DNA from: Eriocheir sinensis
Lineage: Eukaryota; Arthropoda; Malacostraca; Decapoda; Varunidae
Direction: 5' to 3'
Assembly: GCF_024679095.1 (NCBI RefSeq)
Contig: NC_066531.1
Span: 7,476,041 to 7,540,040, forward strand
DNA length: 64,000 nt
Shown piece after piece: positions 21,546 to 34,080 of the stretch (position 1 is its first letter; each line of letters opens with the position of its first letter). Below the pieces are notes generated by a model. It saw only the letters and a list, made by a program, of their open reading frames with translations. It made no database searches and had not been told where the DNA came from. The position numbers and the translations under genes are program-made.

Positions 21546-22729
21546 GTATAGCTGTATTGTGTAATATCTTCCTACTTAGAGAAAAGCATTTTAGAAAAGT
21601 AGGTAATGAAAAGTAGTATTTATGGCCATGTTCATAACAACTAAAAAGTTAATGTCTTATGATGCATGTAAATAAAATATTGGTACTGATTTAGCTTTCC
21701 ATCACAGCATGTATTAAATGTTATTGGAGAAGTTATGGGAAATAAAAAGCATGCCATAGTGAAACGATTAAGAAACTTGCTTCACATTTATACCCTGACA
21801 GTGCCTTCCTGGGAGTGGACCCGTACGCAGGATGACTGTGAGAGGCGTTGGTACAACGTACAACAAAAATCAAAGCCTTGCATTGCCAAGTGCAAGAATG
21901 AGCAGCAACAGACTGGTAATTTTTTAGTTGTTATGTCTTTAAATGTAAAACATATATTAGTTAGTTTTTTATGTGCTCACAGAATGCAGCTATACTGGCC
22001 ACAATGCCTTTATTTCAGCTTAAAGTTAATAAGTTCATAGCAGTGAACTGCATATTTGATATAGAATTTTTTTTAATGTTCATCTGTCAATGGCTATCAA
22101 TCTATCTAAATACCTTGGTTGTCTTCCCCCAGTGAAGGGTTTTAGCCAAGACAGGCACACACTTACTCACACACTCACACTCATGTACACCACTCTCTCA
22201 GCTGCACAGCCCCTGAGGGAGTAAAAAAGGCCCTCACTGTATGGGGGATTAGCTGCACAGTTCAGGCAGGGAACTTCCACACCAAGGCCTCACAGCATAC
22301 ACTTGTTTACCCCTGCCCCTTCATAACAATGACATTTTCCCCAGCACCTGAGTGCCCCACACATGTGGCACCACAGATACGCAGGCGCCTGCCTATATAA
22401 CTATGACATTTACTGTGGTAGATAAACTGGTGTATGACATCATAGGCTGCTCGTCTCATGTATTTGAAGGGGTACCAGAGCCATTCAGCATTGACATGAT
22501 GTGCTAGGGATAGGACAGCAGCAACAGTCAAGCAGCAGTGAAATGTTGACTGGCCTGTATGTTTTTGGCAAAAACTTTTATATTCTTATTAAAACAATTT
22601 ATTAATTACCCTTAAATTCATATTCTTTGTAGATACACACTTTATCAGTATTGCTAGAGACCATCCCAGCACATTGTTCATTACTTGTGGAAAAGATACC
22701 ATTAGCTGCTCCGGCAACAGCCACCGCTT

Positions 22730-23010
22730 CAATATCTGCTGGCCCTATGACACCAGCCACTGCTTCATCATCTGCTGGCCCTATGACACCAGCCACTGCT
22801 TCATCATCTGCTGGCCCTATGACACCAGCCACTGTTTCATCATCTGCTGGCCCTATGACACCAGCCACTGCTTCATCATCTGCTGGCCCTATGACACCAG
22901 CCACTGCTTCATCATCTGCTGGCCCTATGACACCAGCCACTGTTTCATCATCTGCTGGCCCTATGACACCAGCCACTGCTTCATCATCTGCTGGCCCAAT
23001 GACACCTGCC
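22730..23010 (+). repeat. 36-bp coding minisatellite, about 8 units
   Basis: Each unit encodes TASSSAGPMTPA-like 12-residue repeats in the ORF frame. The first unit has I for S, and units 4 and 7 have V for A, giving a higher-order period of three units (108 bp). Because 36 is a multiple of three, other frames and the complement are open too. Confidence 0.92.
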
Positions 23011-23303
23011 ACTGCAAGGGATGACAATGAAGCTGCTCCACCAGTCACCACCTACTTCATCGGAGTTAAGAGATGCCTTTCATAGGGCAGCAGTATAATT
23101 TTTTGATGCTGGGGCTGAATATTACTGCCTCAAGGCTATGATTTTGTCACTTTTTTTTTTATTACTGAGGAGGTTAGGGTGGAAGGGGTGAAAATAGTTT
23201 GTGCTGTTTTCGACAGAAATGATTAGCAAATTCATTCAAAGCACAAAATTTACCGGAAAAAAATTGTGTGCCATTGTGAGTGGGTTCACTTGAGATTGGG
23301 CTC

Positions 23304-23595
23304 CAATACGCCTCCGTGGTCTAGTGGTCAGCATGCCTGGCTTCTACGCGGGCCCGGGTTCGAATCCCGGCCTGGGCAGTCGGCGTGCAGCTCACCCAGC
23401 TGATCATCCTCCCTCTCGGGCTGGTCGATAAATGACTACCTGGGGAAACTGTGGTAACCCGGATGTCACACTAGCCCTGTGTCCTGGGTAATGGGCTCCC
23501 TCTCACCACAGGCTCAAGGCCCAATGTTACGAAGATGAGCACCGAGGCCACGCGCTGCTATAGCGTATGCCCCAACTTTACCTTTACCTTTATTG
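23304..23595 (+). repeat. tRNA-derived SINE, near full length
   Basis: The head has A box TGGTCTAGTGG and B box GGTTCGAATCCC with a tRNA-like fold (GCCTCCGTGG... to ...CCTGGGCAG). The body contains GATAAATGACTACCTGGGG and GGTAACCCGGATGTCACA, and the tail is (TTTACC)n at 23577-23592. A 5'-truncated relative lies at 18480-18622. It is inserted inside the Harbinger element. Confidence 0.85.
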
Positions 23596-23821
23596 GCTCG
23601 ACTGACAGACATGGCTTTGTATGTCGAAGGTCACCGGATCCAGCTCCACAGCCACCACTCTCCACCCGGGAGTTTTCCGAGGGCCCTACAGCCGAGATTC
23701 ATTTCTCGGACATAAATGAGGAGATGTGCACGGGCCCCCAGTCATGGGTGTTACAAGATGCGTTGTTACAATCAGGGCGTCATTTGGCCTTCAAAAGTGG
23801 GAGGACATTAGGGCAGACAGT

Positions 23822-23963
<142 letters not shown>

Positions 23964-24117
23964 ATCATTAGCTTATAACACCTTTAGGCACTGATCATAT
24001 TTGCATTTTATGTAGTCTGTGATGCAGGCAGGATATTCATTAGCACCTAATTAGACTCATGCTGCTCTCCAGTGCTCTCTGATGAACTCACAATCAAAGA
24101 TGTAGTATACCTATATG

Positions 24118-24740
24118 GTAGCATTGAGTAATCTTAGGTCACTTGGTAAAGTGTTCACCTAAGTCCGACCCAAGCTGACAACATAAACCTAAGCGTGTTT
24201 GCAAGCTGAGTGTTTAGAATATTGGCATAATAATAAAAGATGCTGAAAACTGGATTCCACTACTTTATTGAATATATGAATAATTATATACTGAATTTGT
24301 AATGGAGCTAAGATAAAAAAAAGCTATGTTTTCAGCGGTCATACCATGATCTCATGAAAATAATTAGGTTGACATATATAATTAATTACTACGTATTTTG
24401 GTATGATGACCATTGCACGTTAATACCATAGCTTTGCGAGCATTGAGTAATCTTAGGTCACTTGGTAAAGTGTTCACATAAGTCCGACCCAAACTGACAA
24501 CATAAACCTAAGCATGTTTGCAAGCTGAGTGCTTAGAATATTGGCATAATAATAAAAGATGCTGAAAACTAGATTCCACTAATAGAGTAATTATATACTG
24601 AATTTGTAATGGAGCCAAGATAAAAGCTATGTTTTCAGTGGTCATACCATGATCTCATGAAAATAAATAGGTTGACATATATAGTTAATTACTACGTATT
24701 TTGTTATGATGACTATTGCACATTAATACCATAGCTTTGA
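24118..24740 (+). repeat. About 310-bp tandem duplication
   Basis: GCATTGAGTAATCTTAGGTC starts both copies (about 24121 and 24439), and each ends near TACCATAGCTTTG. Only small deletions distinguish them. No coding sequence is seen, and 24741-25200 holds nothing recognised. Confidence 0.9.
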
Positions 24741-25204
24741 ATCCAATGATGAATATCTTCAAGCAAGACACAAATAGCAACAGATTGGTCACCAATTCAC
24801 TCAGTAAACACAATACTCCAGAAAAGTATACACTGAATTCACAATAAAGTTGTTTTTCCACTTGGAACTTTGTAAACAGAAACCAAGAAACCTCGTTTTA
24901 CTTCACTCATAAATCATGATGTTCGCGATGTGGTCACCTCGACCTTTCGTTCCTCCTCCCTCACACTGGCAGACGTCTCTAACAAGCTTTCTTACCACCA
25001 TTATCTCAATATGAATAACCGGCAGCAATAATTAAAAATCATATTCTAAATGACATTTTAATGCAATTTTAATGTCATCTTTTTCATTTGTATGTGTGTA
25101 CCTTTCTGCTACAAATAAAAGTTTTTTTCCCATGTTTAGTTTTCCTTAACTCGAATATTTCACATTTTAATCAATAACAAAGGCATCAAACACTAATTGT
25201 ATGT

Positions 25205-25705
25205 TCAAGCTATGTTTATTTTTTTTTTCTGTTGACATAAACTACATCGTTTTCCTTTGGTGCCATTATTTTCACATGGGTACAGTCTATCACTCCCACA
25301 ACACCGGCAAGTTGGTAGAATTCTGCTTGCTTTACACGGATCTCCACCCTATCAAGGGGAGACTGGATAAACCTCCCGACTACCTACGGGTCACTGAGGG
25401 CGGCCAGAGTTTCCACAATCACCCTGCTTACACTACTCTGGCTTACCCCCTAACTCATCACTTGAACACTGCAGCATTTTTCCTGTAGCCAAGTACCTTT
25501 AAGTCAAAATCACTTTCAACCCCTGGGTGCGGGAATGCTCCCTTTGAACTGGATCTTGTAGCTCTCTTCTCACCAAATCAGTCACATACTCCATTCCTGC
25601 ACGGTCTAATATGTATGTCTTGACAAGTTCACCATCGTTATACAGTTCCAAAGCGCCCTATCAAACTCTAAATTGCGGAGGCGGGCTGGACGAGGAAGTC
25701 CGGGG
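25205..25705 (-). pseudogene. PIF/Harbinger (HARBI1-like) transposase, N-terminal two-thirds, frameshifted
   Basis: Reading the complement from about 25705 (ATGGCCCCCGGAC): DDGEL-like sequence with frameshifts, then ILDRAGMEYVTDLV, LTLRYLATGKM, GVSQSSVSRVIVETL, VGRFIQSPLDR, QAEFYQLAGVVGVIDCTHV and APKENDVVYVNRK. This covers the helical domain and the first catalytic aspartate (the D of ID-THV). The second and third acidic residues, and the C-terminal segment, are not found downstream toward 24740. At least three frameshifts and an in-frame stop are present. DDE_Tnp_4 is the family nuclease that cuts element ends. Confidence 0.75.
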
Positions 25706-25924
25706 GCCATGTTGATATGGGTCTGGGTCTGGGTTTCACTATTAACTTTACTATTAAGTGTTTAGAAGTCCTCGCCAGCACTCTCAAGTTAATACCAAAG
25801 TTAAGAGTAGGTATTAGGCTAATAGTTGTTGAGGATACACTTTGAGAGTGAAGTTAATACCAAAGTCGAAAGTTAATACCAAGTTTAGTATTAATAGTTG
25901 TCGAGGATACGGGCCCAGGTTTCC

Positions 25925-26490
25925 CTTCCCGCCACCCCTGTCCCCCATCCGCGCCGTGACCCTAGCGTGTGTCCTTCCGCCGCCCCTTGTCTACACCCAC
26001 GCCGCCCAGTGACCCCCCCCCCCACCCCTTGTCTAGGCCTCGTGTGTCTCCCTCCCTGCCGCCCTTTGTCCACCACCGCGCCCAGTGACCCCTCCCCGCC
26101 ACCCTTGTCTAGGCCTCGTGTGTCTCCCTCCCTGCCTCCCTTTGTCCACCACCGCGCCCAGTGACCCCTCCCCGCCACCCTTGTCTAGGCCTCGTGTGTC
26201 TCCCTCCCTGCCGCCCTTTGTCCACCACCGCGCCCAATGACCCCTCCCCGCCACCCTTGTCGAGGCCGCGTGGGGCTCCCTTCCTGCCGCCCTTTGTCCA
26301 CCACCGCGCCCAATGATCCCCCCGCCACCCCTTGTCTAGGCCTCGTGTGTCTCCCTCCCTGTCGCCCTTTGTCCACCACCGCGCCCAGTGACCCCTCCCC
26401 GCCACCCTTGTCTAGGCCTCGTGTGTCTCCCTCCCTGCCGCCCTTTGTCCACCACCGCGCCCAATGACCCCTCCCCCTTGTCCCTACCCT
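25925..26490 (+). repeat. 76-bp GC-rich minisatellite in the LINE leader
   Basis: About seven units containing CTCGTGTGTCTCCCTCCCTG and CCACCACCGCGCCCA(G/A)TGAC, the best-preserved repeating every 76 bp. It ends about 60 bp before the ORF1 ATG. Tandem 5' UTR units serve as promoters in some LINEs; that role is inferred here. Confidence 0.92.
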
Positions 26491-26546
26491 GCCCCTCGTG
26501 TGACTCAGTGCCGCGCCGCTCCTTTGAGCGCAGCGTGGCGCTCGGA

Positions 26547-27907
26547 ATGACCGGGAAAAGGACGCTGGTCCTGTCCCCGTCATCTGACACCGCCACACCG
26601 AAAAAGGCCCTCAGGATGATGGCCCCTGAGGAGGAAGGGCTTTCCAACCCTCTCGTGACTGAGGGAAGTGAGTCTGAGCCCAGCTGCGAAGCCGCCGAGC
26701 CGCCATGGACGGTGGTTGGCGCCCGAGGAAAGGGAGCGAAGGGCGGCCTACCCAGGTTCAAGCTTGGTGACCTGAGGGGGTGCGACAACCAGTACCAGGT
26801 CATCCTTGCCCTTCAGAAGGCCCTCCCTGACGTGAAGATGGACATCAGGCCCAACCTGCTGGGGGAGTACGTCCTCACCCCCAAGAACCACGACAGTGCT
26901 GCCAGGATGTGTACCCTGGCGGAGACCGACAACCCAGTGGCCCGCCTTGTGCTGCTGGATCCCAGGGACAAGCGTACCAAGGTTGTGATGGAACGCTACC
27001 CGCTGGACCTTCCCATAGAGGCCGTGCGAGACCACCCCCACGTGCCCTCTGCAGAGCGGCTCCGTGCCGTCCGAGACAAAGCACCGACTCGCCAGGTCCT
27101 GGTGGACTGCGTGGGCGTAGTCCCGGAGAGGCTGTACCTGGGGGTCTGGGGCAGGTTCCCGCTCCGGAGCTACGGGAAGGAGCCCCTACGATGCTACCGC
27201 TGCCAGCGGTACAACCACCTTCAGGGTCGCTGCAGTCTCCCTGTCAAATGTGGCGTGTGTAGCCAGGCGCACGCCACGGAAGACTGCATTCAAAAGCTCA
27301 AGGCCAAAGCAGTCACCGCAGCCAAGTGTCCCAACTGCAACAAAAGGCATCACGCCTGGAACCTGCGGTGCCCCGAGTGACTACGCCGGCTTCCTGCTGG
27401 GGACCGACACCCGCAGGGGGGTGGCCAGCGCGGTGAAGGGCGGTAGCAGCGCCAGCAGGTCCAGCTCCAGCGTGGTGAGGCACGGCGAGATCGCTTTGTC
27501 CCCGCCCCTCCGCCAGCCCGCCCAGCTTGGGGGCTCCGCCTCCGTCCTCCCGGGGACCTGTCTCCCGCACCTGGGCCGCCCAGACCTCACAGGGCACTGA
27601 CAGCCAGGTGCAGGAACAGCAGCAGCATCACCATCAGCAACTGCAGGGGCGACAGCAGCCACAGTCTGCACACCAGCAGCAGGAAGCACGCCGGCCCGGG
27701 AAGACAGCAAGGCGGAAGCAGAGACTACGACAACAACAACAGCCGGTAGCACAGGCTCTTGCCGCCCTGTCCGCGCCCGCAGGGCCGGCGCCGGCCCCAC
27801 CCTCGTCTTCCGCCCACTCGTCGCAGCCTGATGTACGCCTTCAGAGCCGACGCAGAACTCACCATCTCACCCGCCAGCTCCGTAAGCAGCAACCACGACT
27901 CCGCTGA
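26547..27907 (+). pseudogene. LINE ORF1 (Gag-like, CCHC zinc knuckles)
   Basis: The ATG at 26547 is the first start after the minisatellite. The 278-codon frame to 27380 has a Ser/Glu-rich N-terminus, an RRM-like middle and C-terminal knuckles: CYRCQRYNHLQGRC, CGVCSQAHATEDC and CPNCNKRHHAWNLRC. These bind nucleic acid, and the protein packages element RNA. After the TGA at 27378 further low-complexity sequence continues in shifted frames: a Ser-rich block to about 27530, then a Gln/His/Ala-rich block to a stop at 27905-27907. ORF1 was therefore probably longer and has two frameshifts. Three nucleotides separate its end from the ORF2 ATG. Confidence 0.8.
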
Positions 27908-27909
27908 CG

Positions 27910-30900
27910 ATGGAAGAGCGTAACCACAGGAACTACACACAGCTCGACAGCCTCCAGGTGCTCCAGTGGAACGTGCAGGGGCTGCGCAATAAAAGGCCTG
28001 AGATTCTCCAGGCCATTGTGGAGGAGGACCTTGACTTAGTGCTACTGCAAGAAACACTGGTGCCAGCACACTTTGAGTGGAGGCTGGCGGGCTACACTGT
28101 ACACTCTCTCCGTGCGGGCGGGAGGAAGACGCGGCTGCGCAACAGCATTCCACACCATAGGATCACGGACCCAGTGAGTTGCGGTGAGGGCGTAGACGTT
28201 GTTGCTGTGCAACTGCAGCTTCCACGACTCGAGGTGGCCGTCTACAACATCTACAGCGGCCCGGGGAGGCAACAGGAGGCTGGTGAGGTGCTGTCACTTG
28301 CCACCCACGTCAACATGCTTGTGGCCGGTGACTTCAACGCCCACCACCCGATACTGCAGTCCGTCTCCCGCACGAACCCCGCGGGTCGACACCTGGCAGC
28401 CGTGCTGGAGGACCTTCCTGAAGTAGTGCTCCTCAACAACGGAGAGGCCACCCACGTCCGCGGGGGCAGGTTAGACCTGACGCTGGTCTCTCGTGCCCTG
28501 GCAACAGGCTCATCATGGCGGGTTCACCCCACGCTGACCAGCGACCACTACGCTCTCTCCACCACCCTGAGAGTGGGCCTGCCGCCACTGCTTCTTCCCC
28601 AGCCCCGGTGGGACGTAAAAAAAAGCGGACTGGGTCAAGTTCCGGGACGCCCTCAGCCACTGGTGGGGCACGTATGAGCCGACAGATGACTTGGACCATC
28701 GTGAACGAGACTTCACGGCGGCCGTCGAGAGGGCAGCGGAGGCAGCAATCCCTAGGAAGGTCCCTGGTCACTGCTACCGAAGGGATTGGTGGTTCTTCAA
28801 CGAAGAGGTCCGGGAGCAGAATCACCTGATCAACATCCACCGAAAACTCTACCGGAGGCGGCCGACCCCCACCAACCTTGAGCTGCTGCGGGAGGTGGTG
28901 CGGCACGCCCGCCGCGCTACATGGCGCGTCAAAGAGGCGAAATGGCTCGAGTGGTACGCCAGCTTCAATCAGCACACCAGCCTGGGGGACCTTTGAGCCA
29001 AGATCAACACTGCCTCCGGAAAGAGATCGAGTAGACCTCCCGAACACCCCCAGCCACAGCAGGAAGCTGAGAAGCTGGTGGACATGTTCGTCTCGTGGGG
29101 ACAAGTGCGTCGGCTTCAGGCCGACCTCAGGCCGGGGCGCGTGGCTGCCATCGCGGCGGCGCGGGGCAGACAGGACGTCAGCGACCAACCCTTCACTCGC
29201 CACGAGCTGGTGCAGGCCAGGAAGGGACGAGACACTGCGGCTGGCGCCGACGGCATCACGTACTCCATGCTGGCTCAGGTCGGGCCTGCCGGAGATGAGG
29301 CAGGCCCGACCCGCCACTCCTGGCGGGAAGGCCGCCTTCCCGTCGCGTGGAAGACGGCGGACATCCAGCCCATACCCAAGCCCAGGGAGCCCACCAAGCC
29401 ACGACCTATCTCTCTGATGAGCTACACTGCCAAGACTGCGGAGAGGATGATACTCACTCGACTGCAGTGGCGCCTGGGGCCCCTGCACCCGCACGTATTT
29501 GGCTTCACCAGAGGAGTGGGCACTTCTGACAGCATCATGGCCCTCCTGAGCCTCGTCGACAACCGTCCTGCCGTTGCTGTCTTCCTGGACCTGGAGAAGG
29601 CGTTCGAGCTTGGCAGTGCTCACGCTATCCTGGCCGCGCTCGTGCGCAAGGGCATCCAGGGACGGCTCATCTCCTGGACTGAGGATTACCTCCAGCACAG
29701 GCGCGCCAGAGTCAGGTTCCAGGGGCTGCGCTCCGCCCATCGGGAGCTGGAAAACGGCACACCACAGGGCGGAATCCTCAGTCCCTCCCTCTTCAACATG
29801 CTGATGGACCAGCTGGTCAGCCTGCCGTTTCGGGAGGGCACCGCTCTTCTCAGCTACGCCGACGACCTTGTATTGGTCGTCATCGGTCCCGGCAACAAGG
29901 TCGCCAGGGCCCAGCAGGCCCTCGATCTTGTCAGCGAAAAGTGCAGGGAGCTATGGCTCAAGGTATCAGCTGAGAAGTCTAGGGCCATGATGTTTAAGGC
30001 CGCCCCCCCGGACGCCCAACTCTTCATACGAGACGTCAGGCTGGCCTGGACCCCCGCCTACCAGTACCTGGGGGTGTGGCTCGACAAGGGCCTGTCCTTC
30101 ATCAAGCAGGCCACATACCTGAAGGAGAGGACCCAAGCGAGGCTGAACGTTATGAGGGCCATGACAAAAACTCGTGCAGGCGCCACGTTTCCAGTCCTGC
30201 GTCTGTTCTACGTGCAGACTGTGCGGGCACTCATTGACTACAGTGCGCCTGTCCTCATTGCGCTGTCCCCCACACAGCAAAGGAGGATCGAAGTAGTCCA
30301 AAACAAGGCCATGAGGACCATGCTCGGGGCGCCGGGCTGGGCCAGCAGCAGTGTAATGCAGAGCGAGACCCGCCTCGTGCCCCTGGCCAGCAGGGTCCAG
30401 CAGATCGTTGCCTGCCGAGTGGCCAAGGTCCTCCACCAAGACAGGGAGTCGGTGGCACGAGCGGCGCTCTGCAGAGTCTTGCCACAGAGGCGGGACCTGT
30501 TCACCGGCAAGACCTGGCTGTTGAAGGTGGCTGAGGCTGCCAGCCCCCTACCCCATCTCGACCACCTGCGGCGGGAGGGGCCTGACCGTCCAGCCGCCAC
30601 CTACGTCGCTCCACCTCCGTGGCAGCCCCCCACCGCCGAGATCATCATAAGAGAGCTGCCTGCCAGCAAGGCGCGGTGCACACAGGGGGAACTCCTGCAG
30701 CACGCGCTCATGGTGGTGGCTCAGGCCAACGCGGGGAGCTGTGCCGTCTACTACACCGACGGCTCAGTCGACCCAGAGAGAGGCGCGACAGGCGCGGCGG
30801 TTGTCACCGGCAGAGAGACGCTGTCGTGGAGGACGTTAGATCACTGCTCCACCTTACAAACCAAGCTGCTGGTCATTAAGCATGCCCTGGAGCACGCCCT

Positions 30901-31450
30901 GCAGCACCGGAAGGGGCCTGTCGTGCTGCACACCGACTCCCGCTCCTCCCTGCAGGTCCTGCAGCAATGGCGTCCACCGGCTGACAACGTGCGGCTCGTC
31001 ACCACCATCCTGGGCCTTACCCATAGCATCGCCGCACAGGGGCGGCACGTCAAACTAAACTGGGTGCCCAGCCACGTAGGCCTGCGTGGGAACGAGGCAG
31101 CTGATGCAGCGGTCAGTGCAGCCACCAGCATGCCAGCCATAACCAGCAATGTCCTGCCCAGCCTGCAGCAGGTTAAAGTGCAGGCCAGACGCGCTGCCGC
31201 CGGCTCCGCAGAGGACCTACACAGGCAGGCTGAGCGGCACTCGTGGCAGGGGGCCTGGTACGCCAGGGCCACCGAACACCGGCCACTTCACCCCCGCCGG
31301 GAATTGGATAGGGCGGACCAGGTGACGCTGCACCGCCTCCGGCTTGGCTACCGCACGCTCCAGGAGATGAGGAACGGCTTCGCGGGCCGGCGGTGTGAGC
31401 ACTGCGAAGCCGTCGCTCATCGCCCCCTGGTCCACTACCTGGTGTACTGA
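27910..31450 (+). pseudogene. LINE ORF2: endonuclease, reverse transcriptase, RNase H
   Basis: EN (27910-28620) has LQWNVQGLRNKR, LLQETLVP, VAGDFNAHHP and TSDHYAL, the apurinic-endonuclease motifs that nick the target. An A-run at 28617-28624 shifts the frame. The linker is read at 28625-28995 and another shift leads into 29078-31450. RT (about 29250-30000) has AGADGITY, FLDLEKAFE, GTPQGGILSP and LSYADDLVL with intact YADD. RNase H (about 30745-31110) has YYTDGS, LHTDSRSSL and WVPSHVGLRGNEAAD, but the usual glutamate is lysine in LQTKLLVI. The C-terminus ends with CEHCEAVAHRPLVHYLVY and a stop. It primes reverse transcription on nicked DNA. Two frameshifts make it a pseudogene unless they are assembly errors in homopolymers. 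Confidence 0.85.
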
Positions 31451-31739
31451 CCCGCCACGGCCCAGCTCAGACAGCAGCCCGCCGAGGACCCGCAGGACGA
31501 GGAGGCGAGAGCCGCCCTTGTGCTCCGGCGGGCTCAGACGACACTACCACGACTCCTGGAGGTGGTGCAGACCGCTCCTCCTCCACGCGGACCGCACACC
31601 GCTATACTCCCCTGGAGTAGTGTGTGTGATGTGACCCGACCAGCCACCAGGGTGGCCCTGACACTCCCCCCAGCGGCGGGCCGTTGCCCGCTCATCGACA
31701 TATATGTACTCATTTGCAATATGTAAGATGTAAAAATAA

Positions 31740-32108
31740 TGAAAGAAAAAGAGAGAGAGAGGGGGGGAGGGGGGAGGTATGGGGGAGAAAGAGGGCGAGG
31801 GGAGAGAGTGCGGGGGAGAAGGAGGAGGAAGGGAAGGAGGGGATGGAGTAGGGGAGGGGTGGACCGTGGAGGTAGGTGGTGGATACACGTCACAAATACG
31901 TCACGCCTCACCTGTTCGAATGTGTAAGTGGCTCACGCAGGTTTTGCCATCACAGTCAAGAGTAAACGCCATAATTAACCGCATCTGGCATCGGACAAGA
32001 GCGTTATAAATTAGCGGAGTGTGTGAAACAATCTGTGCCACAGTCCCGTGCTGATCCGAGTCTTCGTTTGAAAGATATTTGCGAAAAACGGTGTGTCATG
32101 GGTCTGAT
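31740..32108 (-). repeat. Inverted counterpart of 10310-10710
   Basis: A purine-rich (GA)n tract (31740-31860) and unique sequence to 32108 match the reverse complement of 10310-10710. It directly follows the LINE 3' end. Confidence 0.85.
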
Positions 32109-32123
32109 ATGGATAGTAGTTGT

Positions 32124-33170
<1,047 letters not shown>

Positions 33171-33292
33171 CATACATACACACACACACATATATACGTG
33201 CATACATTCACAAAGAGACAGACACAGCCAGGCGTAACAAAAATTATTGGTGAGCAATGTTTTCTTTCAATAAAGTATTATGTGTTACCTAC

Positions 33293-33742
33293 CTTTGTCA
33301 TTTCTTTCTCCAGGCGAAAGATTACTCCAGTCGGTGACCACAGCCTCACACACCTCGATCCGCAATTTTTCTTTAATATTTTTGTTACTGTATTCCTTCA
33401 GCTGGAGATCATAAAGAGCTGGTCTCTTCTCCACCTCTGCAATCAGTGTTTCACAGTCAAACAGCTCTTTGAAAGCCATGTCTTCCACCCTCTTCGCTCG
33501 CGGAAGGAATAGTTGACTGCCGTGACAGACAAGTCAAGACACAGGGAAATCAGCGGGTGGCTGGGTGGTGGCAACCGGAAGTGGCTCGTGTGAACGCTGC
33601 CATTTGAAACAACGGTGTCTATCGCTGGCCACTGTGGCGTGGTCGGTGTGCATGTACCCATAGAGATGTGTGTGTTCTATTTTGACCATTATCTTGTGGC
33701 GGCCACTGACCACTAAAAAGTGGCTCGTGTGAACCCAGCCTA
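33293..33742 (-). pseudogene. MADF-domain exon of a Harbinger-type element, with element end
   Basis: Read on the complement, an ATG at 33479 begins AFKELFDCETLIAEVEKRP, continues YSNKNIKEKLRIEVCEAVV and ends at donor AAAG|GTAGGT (33293). This is the first half of a MADF (Myb/SANT-like) DNA-binding domain. The canonical tryptophan near 'KLW' reads R. Upstream to 33742 the complement begins GGCTGGGTTCACACGAGCC, with TTA beside it, resembling a Harbinger end with a TTA target. The partner end and transposase are not seen, so this is a remnant. Confidence 0.6.
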
Positions 33743-34080
33743 ATAAGACGTCCGTTGTATCGCTCACGTTCACTCCCATTTCACCTCATCGTCCCAAATC
33801 GTCTTTTTCATTCTTTTATTTCTGGCGTTTCCTCTTCTTCCCATCTCTTCCCTCATCTCACGAAGCGGCTGTAGGTCAGATCATAATCTACTTCACTTTG
33901 TCATCGTCCTCCTCCTCCTCCTCCCTCTCTTTACTCTTTTCCTCTCCCCTTCCCTTCCACACAGCCTTCACATGATTCCACGAACAAATTCAGGTTACGA
34001 ACAAATGCTTTTCATGTTCACGCGTCTCTTCCTCCCCGGCCCCGCACTCACCCCGCGTCCTCCCTTCCCTTGGTGTGCAG

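Larger units (their letters stand above)
19492..23085 (+). pseudogene. Harbinger Myb/SANT-like DNA-binding protein gene, multi-exon, decayed
   Basis: Exon 1 (ATG 19492 to donor near 19826) ends with a Myb/SANT-like helix set: KFNWSPDETVFLHQIQEK, then TPEDKKRAWTEVAEAV. Exon 2 (21802-21915, acceptor CTGACAG, donor ACTG|GTAAT) supplies the third helix: TQDDCERRWYNVQQKSKP. Exon 3 (from 22633, acceptor TTTGTAG) holds a 36-bp coding repeat, then DDNEAAPPVTTYF and a stop at 23085. Such proteins accompany Harbinger transposases and help bind element ends. The exon 1/exon 2 phase does not match as read (it gives a stop), so a base has been lost or the junction differs. Intron 1 is swollen by a triplicated block. 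Confidence 0.6.
25916..31735 (+). mobile_element. I-group LINE with RNase H, GC-rich, nearly complete
   Basis: The order is 5' minisatellite leader, ORF1 with zinc knuckles (26547-27907), ORF2 with EN, RT, RNase H and a C-terminal finger (27910-31450), then a 3' UTR to about 31735. G+C is far higher than in the neighbourhood. The left part of the leader may continue across the Harbinger element to about 19000-19217, which is also GC-rich. No target duplication was identified, since both outer ends are in repeats. Confidence 0.75.

Noticed and set aside
23304..23378. Functional tRNA gene
   Set aside because: The head has good A and B boxes, but it is continuous with a SINE body and a (TTTACC)n tail, and a truncated relative exists at 18480. 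It is a SINE, not a tRNA gene.
25891..26803. Minus-strand Gly/Arg-rich open frames across the 26-kb minisatellite
   Set aside because: They are by-products of the GC-rich 76-bp repeat opposite the LINE leader and ORF1, with no domain.
28433..29740. 435-codon open frame on the minus strand
   Set aside because: It is antisense to the LINE ORF2, whose EN, RT and RNase H motifs are on the plus strand. GC-rich codon use keeps the complement open.
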